From Vermamoeba vermiformis (Eukaryota > Tubulinea > Echinamoebida): a stretch of DNA of 64,000 nucleotides. The number at the start of each line of letters is the position of its first letter. The stretch's first letter is position 1. Under the pieces are notes generated by a model. It saw nothing but the letters and a program-made list of their open reading frames with translations, searched no databases and had not been told where the DNA came from. The DNA is taken from positions 18,951 through 82,950 of the forward strand of contig JBEWZL010000188.1 in assembly GCA_045837725.1 (NCBI GenBank), written 5' to 3'. The translations under genes were made by a program, and so were the position numbers. This document shows, one piece after another, positions 48,480 to 58,765 of this stretch.

Positions 48480-50807
48480 ATGAATGGCAAGACTAAGATT
48501 AGCGATGATAGAAAGCTACCAGCATCGGGAGATAAGAGATTCCAATCCGAAACGGTAACTTTTTTTGTTTTCCTTCCAACATTTTGAATTATTATCTTCA
48601 GCTGAAATTTATATCGAATCAATACCCGTAATAAATTTGCACGAGCAAATATTAAATTAGGAAATTATGGTAGGGCTCTGGTAGTCGATCAACCCTCATC
48701 CCTCTTGTGGTCTTACTTCTCGCTGTATTGCTCGGTTTTGTTTATTATCAACGTGCACATAGTCCAGTGTCATCGAATGAGCAAATAATTTTCTCTGCAA
48801 GTAGCGAGGCTGTCGGAACCGAATCTTCTCCAAGCCAGAGCGATGAGCGTCAGACAACCAAAAGTGTTGAGAAGGCTGCCGATAACCGAGACTTATCATT
48901 ACGCATTGACGAAGACCATAAAGCAACGGCCACAGAAGCCACAGAAGCCACAGGGTCCTCAGAAGATGAAACAAAAGTTGCTGCATCTTCCAGTCACCAA
49001 CTTTCCGAAGTAAAAGAGAGCGAAGACACTCAACTTGGCGAGGAGTACTCGCAAAAATGTAAAATAGGACGTGGTGGAATACCAAAAGTACCGAGTACGT
49101 ATCGATAAGCAATATTCTGACCGCACTAGCAGCTCACCTTCGATCCAAAGGCCGTCACGAAGGAAAGATCGATGTGATTCAAGGAAGACCTGAAGTAGAC
49201 TTCTTTTACGACAATTACGTTAGACCTGGCAAGCCTGTCGTTATCAAGAATGCAATGAAGAATTGGAAGGCTATAGAGTCGTGGACAGATGCGTACTTGA
49301 AGGAGAAGATCGGCGACAAGCTGATGAAGGTAAGATTTGAATCATTCTCAAAAACCTTTATCAAAATAATGTGGACAACTTGATACTCTTATTGGAACCC
49401 TCATAATCCCTAATAATGAGTTTTACTCTGTGCGTGACACGCGATCGCCTGTTAATTTTTGTAACACAGGCGCATTTTTAACGTTAATATGTAGGTAGAG
49501 AGGTCTTATAACAAAGAGTTTGGCTACTTGGCCGATGAGAAGACCAAGTGGTCGTTTTCAAACATGACGTTCACGAACTTCACTGAGGTCTACTTGATCC
49601 CGAAGCCTACAGACAAAAATGCTATTTGGGAGCATTACTATCTTGATTCAGGTACGTCATTGGATTGCAAGACTCTTGAAGCAACTGAATTTTGCTCGGT
49701 TTACCTGCGAGCACTCGCCCTTCTTCTTTCACGCTGGTCAATTGACAAGTTCTTTCAGAGTTTCCTGAAGAGCTAAGGGCTGACGTGCATTTGCCCGATT
49801 GGATCCCTTGCTTGCACGACGAACCACCTCCATTCTTCCGTTACACGAATATGTGGATGGGAGGTGGAGAAGAGATCTCGCTGCTTCATAATGACTGGGA
49901 AGATAACCTGTTGCACGTAGTATCAGGTAAGCACCAAAGTGTCAAAACCATTGGTGATCCGTGTTTTTTTTCGTTGTTTGAAATTTCATACTTTTTGTGG
50001 AGTCTTGGCTGCAGGACCATAATTATTTTCGCTACCAAGGCCATCACCGGCCATAAGGTGGCAAAATTTTCATTTACTTTTTGAAGGTGCATAGTCATAG
50101 TGCTACTTCGTAAATCTTTCTGATTTTTAAAAAAAAAAAAACAAATCCAAAAAAACCACAAAAATCAAAATCGTGCAAAAACTCATAAATATCGCAAAGA
50201 ACCCGCCACACGCGGGCAAAAAACCAATATGGCTGCTGCTGAAAAAAAATTTCGAAACAATACTTCGTCTCCTTTGTAAATGTACGTAATACGTTAAATA
50301 CTTCGTGGTGCCCTCCTTAATTGGAGTGCTTCTTTCAGCGGCACTAGACGCCATCACCTTCTTTTTTTCTCGCGAACAAACATACATCCAGCTAGAGCTC
50401 AATTCTTACCTTTTTACGTAGGGTACAAGCTGTTCACGTTGATAGACCCCAAGACTCCGAGCGAATACCTTTACGAAGTTTATGACGACAAAGTCACTGA
50501 AACAAAATTGTCACCTGTGAATCCAACAGATCCGGACGTACTAACAAAGTACCCTCTATTCGCTCATGCGCAACCAATTCAAGTCCTACTAGAGCCCGGC
50601 GATATCTTGTTCATACCAGCATTGTACTGGCATCAAGTCAACTCGTATTGCCGGCACATCTCCGTAAACATATGGTGGGACACGCATCGTTTGCGTGACA
50701 TAACCGAGTACGTGTACTTCCACAAGACCGCTGATTGTGTAAAGAGATTACATAGGCGATTGCCTGTTTGTAAGTGGAAAAGACGGAAGGATAATAAAAG
50801 AGCTTAG
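48480..50807 (+). CDS. Membrane-anchored JmjC/cupin_8 oxygenase-like protein
   Basis: Exon 1 encodes a short cytosolic start (MNGKTKISDDRKLPASGDKR). Exon 2 supplies a signal-anchor helix (LIPLVVLLLAVLLGFVYY) and a Ser/Glu/Thr-rich stalk. The catalytic region starts FYDNYVRPGKPVVIKNAMKNW, the usual entry of cupin_8 JmjC domains. Iron ligands are HND (LLHNDWEDNLLHVVSG) and a distal His in ALYWHQVNS; GDILFIPALYWHQV is the family signature. The domain should therefore lie in the ER/Golgi lumen or outside the cell, like JMJD8-type proteins or secreted hydroxylases, rather than in the nucleus. The substrate is unknown. The intron between VVSG and YKLF is ~495 nt, several times the local norm, and holds long A runs near 50118-50141. 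Confidence 0.85.
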
Positions 50808-51018
50808 TAACTACACAACACGATTGATGTACTTTGGCTCGCGTTTCTCGGCGGATACTCTTAAAAGGACCGCAACAATCGTCGATATTGCTATCCAAAG
50901 ATTGACAATATTATTACATTTATTCATATTTACAATTATATGTAAGATGGAACCAGATGGATCCAGGGATTGGAATCCGGATCTTTGCTCATGACCACGA
51001 CGTGTTTCTCGTCTCGTC

Positions 51019-51726
51019 TTACTTTGACGACTGTTTGTAACCAGATGTATCGAGAATCTTACGGCCGCACATTGAACAAATACCTATAATCAGGCCAAGT
51101 GTTAGAATGCGTAGTAAATGAAACGAAAAATGAGAGCGCCCATCATTCCGAAGCATTAAGGCCGGACTAAATATTTGGTTTCAAGAGAAAAGTGTCGTAC
51201 CTTTTTTGTAAGCGCATTCAGTGCAGTAAGCACCCTTCTGGTGCAACTTGGATTTGCAAATTCTGCATCTGCTTTCGTAAGGATCGGATCTAAACAGTAG
51301 TTAGAATGGCGAATATTAATATGGATGGTTTTTGGCTAAATTCTTACCTGTTCCGTTCTTTGGCCATGAGTAGTGTGTTTTTACCAGTTCTTACGGACGA
51401 GCCAGATCTAGCAAAAAAATTGTTAAAATTCTAGTTAAATGCTACAAAGGACAATATTTATGTCTGCAATTCAAGCACGCATCCACAAATTAATTAGCAA
51501 AATTAAAGAAAAATATAGTAATTTTAGAGCTCATTCTGATCATCATAAATTACTCCTATTATAACCTACGTATTTTTAGCACCTTCTTTCCATTTATCGG
51601 GAACGACGACTGTTCCAAGCTTTTTCTGACCTAAACTGCGAGATTAGCAATCTGACGTCTTGTTTTGCCCAAAATAATAATTATCCTCATTGGATAATCG
51701 ATTAACATACATGTTTCGCAAACCAT
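51019..51726 (-). CDS. CRIPT: CRIPT, cysteine-rich PDZ-binding protein homologue
   Basis: Five tiny exons splice to ~100 residues matching CRIPT end to end. It starts MVCETCQKKLGTVVVPDKW (human MVCEKCEKKLGTVITPDTW). The middle is basic (SVRTGKNTLLMAKERNRSDPY). The C-terminal zinc-binding part is CRICKSKLHQKGAYCTEC, then AYKKGICSMCG and LDTSGYKQSSK. Four CxxC pairs coordinate zinc. CRIPT is conserved across eukaryotes and is linked to the minor spliceosome, with a PDZ-binding role in neurons; the C-terminal KQTSV PDZ motif of animals is here KQSSK, so PDZ binding is unlikely. One exon is under 20 bases. The first acceptor used is the second AG of CTCGCAGTTTAG. Confidence 0.92.
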
Positions 51727-51856
51727 TGTTGTGGTATTTTGTTGTTGAATTGAGTTTGACTGAGAAAATTCGTCCGGTCAAAAACATCGCTCGGTAACGT
51801 TAAAAATTATAATCCCCTAATGTACATAACACCACGAAAGCATACGTAATATATTA

Positions 51857-54037
51857 ATGTATTATATACGCAATATTATCATCACAGCGCTCCTTGTAAG
51901 CACGATTGGACAGATTGCAGCTAATCCTCCTGGAGCAACTTTGCTAGTTTCTCAAAGTGGAATTAATGAAGCACAAAATATAGCAATACCTATATTGCAG
52001 AATCAGTTGAATAAGATTGCAATTCCTGATCTGCACACTAAAGTCCGTATCCACCAGCAACAAATTTTTATTTTTCCTACAATTAATCATTTTGATTATA
52101 GAATTATATTATTATTTCGCAAATATATTTCTATAACGATGCGCTCTATTTACGTTCTGTTAAAAGAAATTTCATGGGCTTTTTCCTTAACCTCTACCTA
52201 GATGTGACCCTAATTGGAAACATCGACATTGATATCACAAGCATTCAGCTGTCTGGCGTTACCTTTCAAACAGCCGTTAAAATTGTACCTTCTACGGGCA
52301 TTGCTATGACAATGTAAGCGCAATTATTCTTTCTTTAAAACCAAAAGTTAACAAATGTAAATAGTTCCAACTTGGCTGCAACAGTGAACGCTAATTGGCA
52401 TTATAAAGAGGTATAAATGATATTTTAATAATACCGTTAGCTAATAAGATCAAACAGGAAAGCTGGCCGCATATCGGCGATCACGGAACTGTTGACGCGA
52501 CTATTTCAAACACCCAGGTACTTCCTTTAATGCCCGCTGCATATAAATGAATACTAACTGCCAGTTTAAGACCGATTTAATCATAGAAATTACGAACAAC
52601 AACGGCCATCCAGTTGTGACTTTGGTTCAAGACGACGTCACGATCGGATCTTTGTGTAAGTCATTTGAACTACCTTCGTGCCTTGTAATAGAGCCTATTG
52701 TTATATAATATATGCTGATAACCTTTTCATAGCTGTTGAGCTGCATGGAGGTGCGAGTTGGTTGTACCAAGTTATTTTGGATTTGTTCTCGGGATATATC
52801 AAGTCTGACATTGAAAATGGTATCAAGGCCGGTATCGCTACTGCAATTAATACGCAGGTTGCAAATTTCTTGGCAAAATTCCCTTTCGTTTTGCCGATCG
52901 ACAAAAATGTTGAGGTTGATTTTACGCTGTCTGACAACCCGCTCTTCACTTCTGAGTTGATGGCTATCTTCTGCAAAGGTAAATATAGCATTGATAAGAC
53001 ATACAAAGATGTTATAATAACGCTGCAAATTATTTTAAGGTGAGTTGTTGGCACGAAATAATCCCGTGGAGTACCCGATCCCACCTCCTCAATTACCTGC
53101 TCCTGAAGCTGATAAGATGATTCGCGTAAGAACTAACGGAAATAAGTACTACTTGGTCTTATATTAATATTGTCCTTATTAGATCTTTGTGACGGACTAC
53201 ACTTTCGGAAGTGCCGCGGCAGCGTACTACCAGTCAGGAATTATGCACGTGACTTTTACGAACAAAAATATTCCCGCCAATTTCCCAGTCAGTTTGAACA
53301 CTTCTAGCTGGCAATGTAAGCCAAAGAATAACATCGTTTAATATGCATAGACGCAAGCTCATGTTTTTATTTCAGTCTTGTTGCCTAATTTGTACTACAA
53401 ATATCCTAATATGGCAATGCAAATTGACGTGCAAGCAGTTCAAGCTCCAGACGTTATTATTAATAGCACTGGTGAGTATTCGGATCGCGGATCGAATCAG
53501 GGTATCATTCTCATGCTTATTCTATTCTAGGTGTTACCGCAGAGGTAGCAGGTTCCATGGTTATTTCAGTTATTGATTCAAAGCAAAAGTTAATTCCTTG
53601 CGTGACTATTTCTATCGACGCAGCATTGACCGTGAACGTCAAATTGAACTCGACCTCTCTCATTCCTTCTTTGCTCTACGACTATAGCTCTATTACTTTG
53701 AAGGTATGTAATAGCCTTATATATATTGCACTACCACTGTTTTGGTTGTTGCTCTGAAGTGTTCGATCTGATTGCCTTTTGTATTTAGAACTCCACTATT
53801 GGCCCTGTGTATTCAATTACATTTATCGGAGAGATGGTCACTTTTGTCATTCAAAACATTGGTGTGCCTATGGCTAATGCAGTACTTAGTCGTGGCTTCC
53901 CTCTGCCGATCATCCCTGGAACGGATTTGGTTAACACGGAGCTCTCATTCCAGGACCGCTACTTAATGGTCGATACAGACTTTACCACGAGCACGTCCCA
54001 CGTTGCTAATGATCTTAATAGAATTGTAGTTGTTTAA
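51857..54037 (+). CDS. BPI/LBP/CETP-family lipid-binding protein
   Basis: About a dozen exons give ~450 residues. The signal peptide MYYIRNIIITALLVSTIGQIA is followed by NPPGATLLVSQSGINEAQ and an amphipathic helix ending LNKIAIPDLHTK, the classic BPI opening (NPGVxARIT...LPDFTG). ITSIQLSGVTF, the ISNLAATVNANW-like strand, the central proline-rich link (PVEYPIPPPQLPAP) and the C-terminal half (VTDYTFGSAAAAYYQSGIMH, LYYKYPNMAMQIDVQA, RGFPLPIIPGTDLV, LSFQDRYLMVDTDF) parallel the two BPI barrels. These proteins bind LPS or other lipids in the extracellular space or phagosome. Together with AOAH in the same window this suggests LPS handling. The first donor (GTCCGT) is weak, so the exon 1 end is uncertain. 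Confidence 0.88.
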
Positions 54038-54154
54038 TGTACGTTTTAGTAAACTGAGTAAGAATTTCTTGCTTTTCAATAACCTGGCTAAAACCGGATA
54101 TTTTTGTTTATTTCTTTTTAATTCAGTAATACCAACAAGAAACAAACCTACAAT

Positions 54155-55158
54155 ATGTTTGCTTGTTTAGTTGCAGGCCGCTTGGCTCAAACTAATTACG
54201 TCCAACCTGCACCGGACAAGATCGCGTTTCAATTAGATAATGCAACAGGTAAATCTTTAATAAATTAATAAAAATTAATATAATATCGTGACGAAATAAT
54301 TAGAGCGTCAGTTGGTCTCGCAGAACAAGATTTTTGTTCTATTGCAAATTGAAAAATTTTCAAACGAAATTTTAACAAATTTAATATTATAGAAATTCAC
54401 CACTTATGCGTCTTTATGACTGGCGCGCAACCGTTGCCCGAAAATATGGGCGCAGTAATTTATATGGGCTGGCCACCATTCACGAACTGGATCTACTTGG
54501 GCTACTTGTCCAACAAAAAGCCCAGCGCTATTTTTAAAGTTCAACCTGTAAGTAAAATAATTGCTTTTTGTGCGTAAAATTTCAGGCAAATATTTTTTCT
54601 TGACAGATGACCCGATCGACTTACCTGTAGCAATATTAATGTTTGTTTTTAGCCTAAAGAAGAAAACCCTAGCGGAGGAGGATTTATGTTCCATCAAAAT
54701 ATGCAAGTTGGTCAGGTAAGCGCGGATCTTAAATAATGACGTAATCACTCGCCGTTACACGCGACTCTAACTAACTACAAACATGCTAAATATTATCATT
54801 GCGCATAATATACGATGCGCGCGAGTTGTGTTATAATTTATTAACCAACAGTCTATCATTACAGAATATTTCAGCTCAGATCGGAATTCAGTTGATGGAT
54901 CTGACTGCTATTCAACACCAATACAATGTACATAAAGAAGAAGACGCCTCAACTATCACAACGAAGGCTAATGAATTCGTCGCCTTTTCACAAAAGATGC
55001 TGCTAAACTTTTTCAATTACGCATCTAGCTTCGCGACAGATGTGATGAACAACGCTACTGGAAAGGCCGAAAAGATTATTCCAGCTAGTGTATTGGACAA
55101 ATGGTATCAGAATTTCGAAGGCAAGTTGAAGCGAGACCCGTACTTCTGGAAGAATTGA
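54155..55158 (+). CDS. HIKESHI: Hikeshi (OPI10), HSP70 nuclear import carrier
   Basis: Four exons give about 204 residues. The start MFACLVAGRLAQTNYVQPAP matches human MFGCLVAGRLVQT. HHLCVFMTGAQPLPENMGAV, the YLGYLSNKKPSAIFKV block and the QIGIQLMDLTAIQHQ block fit the Hikeshi N-terminal domain. The C-terminal three-helix part (FNYASSFA..., VLDKWYQNFEGKLKRDPYFW) fits the end of the family. Hikeshi carries HSP70 into the nucleus during heat stress. An FG-binding hydrophobic pocket is expected in the N-terminal jelly roll. Length and domain order are complete. Start and splice sites are consensus; no oddities. Confidence 0.95.
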
Positions 55159-55259
55159 GCGTAGAAGATAGATCCGTTTTTGGTGTGTAGTACAGATTCT
55201 CTTTTTTGGATAAATTTTTGCTTGTAATTTACTTTCGAACACATTTATTGCCTAATTTA

Positions 55260-55660
55260 GCTCTCCCTCCAAAATCCACAACGGAGCTGCCGAATTTTAC
55301 AAGCCTACTTAAACAGGCGAAAAGACAGCAATGGCATGCAGAATTCGCTGCAACTGGCGAGGTTTTATGCATCTGCACGCAAAAGTTGCGAGTGACGCTG
55401 ACTTCAGAAAGTGGTTACGTTCATTACGTAATGCTAAAAGCAAAGTTTTAGCGCGCACTTACGAACTGATTGTTTGGACTCAATCGGCAACACTACTATC
55501 GACCCTTTTGCCGTTTTATCGACATTGCCAATTAAAAGGAAGGATGATACTTACGGCACCAATAGAAACGTAATATCTCTTGATACGCTGCTTGTTCGCC
55601 TGTACGGGATTATCTCTCCTGTTGGGACTGATTGTTCAGCTGTATCTGCGAGTTGATATC
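55260..55660 (+). pseudogene. Coding-like remnant, perhaps bacterial quinol-oxidase subunit II (CyoA)-like
   Basis: Between Hikeshi and the TDP1 fusion lies a GC-richer patch in which protein-like words appear in more than one plus-strand frame: LALPPKSTTELPNFTSLL, HAKVASDADFRKWLRSLRNA, LARTYEL, SIGNTTIDPFAVLS. Their order and spacing recall the C-terminal cupredoxin part of bacterial CyoA/COX2-type subunits (MHFxAxA..xADFxxWVxxxR... AxYExLxxPSxxN). No copper ligands or full-length frame exist. I read it as a decayed or fragmentary coding sequence, possibly transferred from a bacterium. This is weak inference; it could also be a chance pattern in a 3' region. Confidence 0.25.
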
Positions 55661-55806
55661 GTCTTGCTTTTGTGTTGTTACTATTGCATTAATTTAGTAA
55701 CGGTGGAAGGGAACGGAGGCACGTGATCATTTCCTGGAAATTTCGCCCGACAAAATCTGCTTGGCGCCAGTTTATTATCCTCAGTAACTTTTAACTAGTG
55801 ACCAAG

Positions 55807-58580
55807 ATGACAATAACATGGGTCTTAGAATATAAATTAGACTCATCTAAAAAGTTCCAGTTAAGCCCAGGCCAAGACCTGACGTTAGGTCGAGACGCAT
55901 TGCCTGAAGGTTCGCATTGCATCCTGCTAAAGATAATAAATGTACTAAATTAGTATAGGCCTAAAGGATCGGAAAATAAGCAGGCAGCAATTGTATATAA
56001 AGGCTACGAATGAAGATCTCGAAGTTACTTTGGTAAAATTAATTTCAAAAATGTCTAAAAATCGCAATTACCCTTGATTAATATAATATTATTAGAATGG
56101 CGCTAATCCATCGTGTTTCAAGCGAGAAAATGAATTACCACAGTTTGTGCCAAAAACAAATCCGGTCAAACTTCACAGCGGCGACAGTTTATTTATAATA
56201 CTTGACGAACACGAATTTTCTGTTATAAAACACGATGATGAAGATACGATTCCATTGCCAGAGGCAGATCTGCTCCAAAAACTTAATAGCAACGAGATCA
56301 ATGCTACAGAAACGAGTAATCAGCCAATTTAGTCCATCAGTTGCCAAAAAAAGAAAAATATCGAGTATTTCTTCGGAACTGGACTCCGAAGCTACTCAAG
56401 TTGAAAGCGAGTTGGACAATAATAACGAAAGTAGCCCGCCTAAAAAACAAAAAATCGAGCATAACGTTAATAACAATAACAATAGTCCTAAAAATACAGC
56501 AACGCAAGATAATGCTAAGTTTGACGAATCTTTGGTAAGTAGGAGCAGATCCAGCGCAGACAAATTAAGTAATTTTCAGATCGCAAGATCTGTTCTCCAA
56601 TAACAATTGCTAACTAGATTTTATCTTATACTAACATATTTATATAGATTGATTCGTTATTAGCGATTGTTCCAGCAATTACTAGGGACATCGCAGTACG
56701 AGCGTTACAAAATAGAAACGGCAACATGGAATTAGCAGTAAATGACTTGCTCGATCAATATTTGCGTAATTCACCAGTCAAAGTCAAGCAAACAATCAAG
56801 GAAAATATTAAGCAGATAAATAGTGCCGCGACAGACAAAAAAATCAAGCCAGATCTGACGACAATGAATCAATTCAAAGAGGCCTATCGATTGAATAAAA
56901 TCAAGTATAGTCAAGAAAAGGACAATATATCAATATCTCAATTAATGGAGTTGGTAAGTACTCGATTTTGTTTCAACGTTTTTGCTAATAGATCGGGATG
57001 TAGGTTGACGACGCTGAAGTTGCAGTTTTGACTACTTATAAAATACAAATGGATTGGCTATTAGACCAATGTCCATCACTATTAACTATACCAGAAGTCG
57101 TTATAGCTCACGGCGATATAGTCCTGGTACGTAAAAATTGTCGGATCTACTTCCGATTTTTTCTGACTTTTCAATGTAGGAGGCGCTACCAGACAATTTT
57201 CAATTGATTAAGCCATATGTACCTCAATATGGATGTCCTCATGGCAAAATCATGGTGTTGTTTGGCAAGACTCATTTGCTCGTTATGATCTCAACCGGAA
57301 ATTTGATCGAAGTCGATTACGAACGAAAAACAAACGTAAGTTTTCACTGAACGATTACTAAAATTGATAAAATTATTAAGGTTTGTTAACAATTCGAAAC
57401 TATTTTAGGGCGTTTGGTACCAAGTATTCCCGCTGAAAAATAATAATGCCAATGCCGAATCGTCAATGGGCAGTGATTTTAAATTGACATTGTACGATTA
57501 TATTCTGCAATTAGGAATATCAAAGGCAATATGCAATCGATTGCACAAATACAATTTTGACGACGTAAGTGTCGGATCCGTTTTTGCTGACACGTGTCAA
57601 AGTGTCAAATTTTCTTACCTTTGCACGCAGGTTCTCGTACGATTAATCACGTCGGTCCCTGGTACTCATAGCGGTGCTCAATTAGAGAAATATGGGCATA
57701 TGAAACTACGAAAAGAATTGGCGCAGCATGTGCCGCAATTCAGCGAGCAGCAGATCTACAGCCAAGTACGCAATTGATCTCCATAACGTTAATTACTAAT
57801 GCCATTTTATTTAATATATTTCGAGTATTGGATCGATCGATGACAAGTGGATCCAAGAGTTTTCACAGAGCTGCGCTGGCGGGAAAAAATCAGTCAAATT
57901 GAACGTCATTTGGTACGCTCAAAATCAATACGTATTATTACGCAATATTAATATTCGATATTGTTATATTTATAGGCCTAGCGTTGATTTTGTGAAAAAT
58001 TGTGTTGACGGAATGGATGCGGGTGGTTCGCTTTGCTTGCCTGGCAAAAATCTCAAACCGGCCGTTCAAAATTTATTTCAAAAGTATCAGCCGAGACAAA
58101 AAGAACGAGCTACAATCCCTCCTCATATTAAGGTACCTATCAAACATGAATTAATGACGGATCTAACGATGACTTCATACAGACGTTTTTGAAGTTCAAA
58201 AAAAACGATGAACTAGAATGGCTCTGTTTAACGTCTGCAAATTTCTCAAAAGCTGCTTGGGGCGTATTGCAAAAGAGCGGTACTCAATTAACGATGAATA
58301 ATTTTGAGGCACGTTATAATGCCGGATCCCGCTTGACCCTTTTATATCGATCTATTCTATCTTGATCACGTACCAATCAAATTAAATATTTATTAATCTT
58401 TATTTTTCGTTTTAGATTGGAGTCCTGTTTTTGCCGTCATTACTGAAGAAATCAATTTTCGTCGGCGAAGAATTGAACATCAGTGCCGATCGAATTACAC
58501 TGCCAATTCCGTATTCAATTCCAGCACCTGTGTACAATATTGGAGAGCGGCCTTGGACTTGGGACGAGTTTCCAAAATAA
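55807..58580 (+). CDS. TDP1: FHA - UBA/CUE-like - tyrosyl-DNA phosphodiesterase 1 fusion
   Basis: The N terminus is an FHA domain of the PNKP/APLF type: FQLSPGQDLTLGR, then DRKISRQQLYIKATNEDLEVTL, then NGANPSCFKR and HSGDSLFIILDEHEF. An Asn/Lys-rich nuclear linker (AKKRKIS, PPKKQKIE) follows, then a UBA/CUE-like three-helix segment (AIVPAITRDIAVRALQNRNG... LAVNDLLDQ). The catalytic half is TDP1: first motif HGKIMVLFGKTHLLVMISTGN (HxK), second HIKTFLKFKK...LTSANFSKAAWG, then GVLFLPS and RPWTWDEFP. TDP1 removes stalled topoisomerase I peptides from DNA 3' ends; FHA domains bind phosphothreonine on repair scaffolds such as XRCC1/XRCC4. Near 56320 the frame shifts without a good intron, in the low-complexity linker. 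An intron holds palindrome copy 5 (57588-57599). Confidence 0.88.
57588..57612. promoter_or_regulatory. Palindrome TGACACGTGTCA, copy 5, followed by GTGTCAAA
   Basis: In an intron of the TDP1 fusion gene, preceded within 15 bp by GGATCCG and followed by AAGTGTCAAA. The layout is close to the copy at 37944. Confidence 0.6.
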
Positions 58581-58765
58581 ACTTGAATACGTAAGTTGGA
58601 ACAACATTCATTTTGACACAAAGGACAGGACTGAGAATAAGTGAAATTTATTATTATTAGGGCATACAAAAAATTACATACATATGATATTTTACCTTTG
58701 TATTGATACTGGCAAATACAGTACCAATACAGTTTGATTACAATCGATGTTTAAGCTTGAGTAGC

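Noticed and set aside
50127-50402. Minus-strand ORF in the long intron of the JmjC gene
   Set aside because: Its Phe-rich end comes from the A runs; no homology, no splice signals, so not called as a nested gene.
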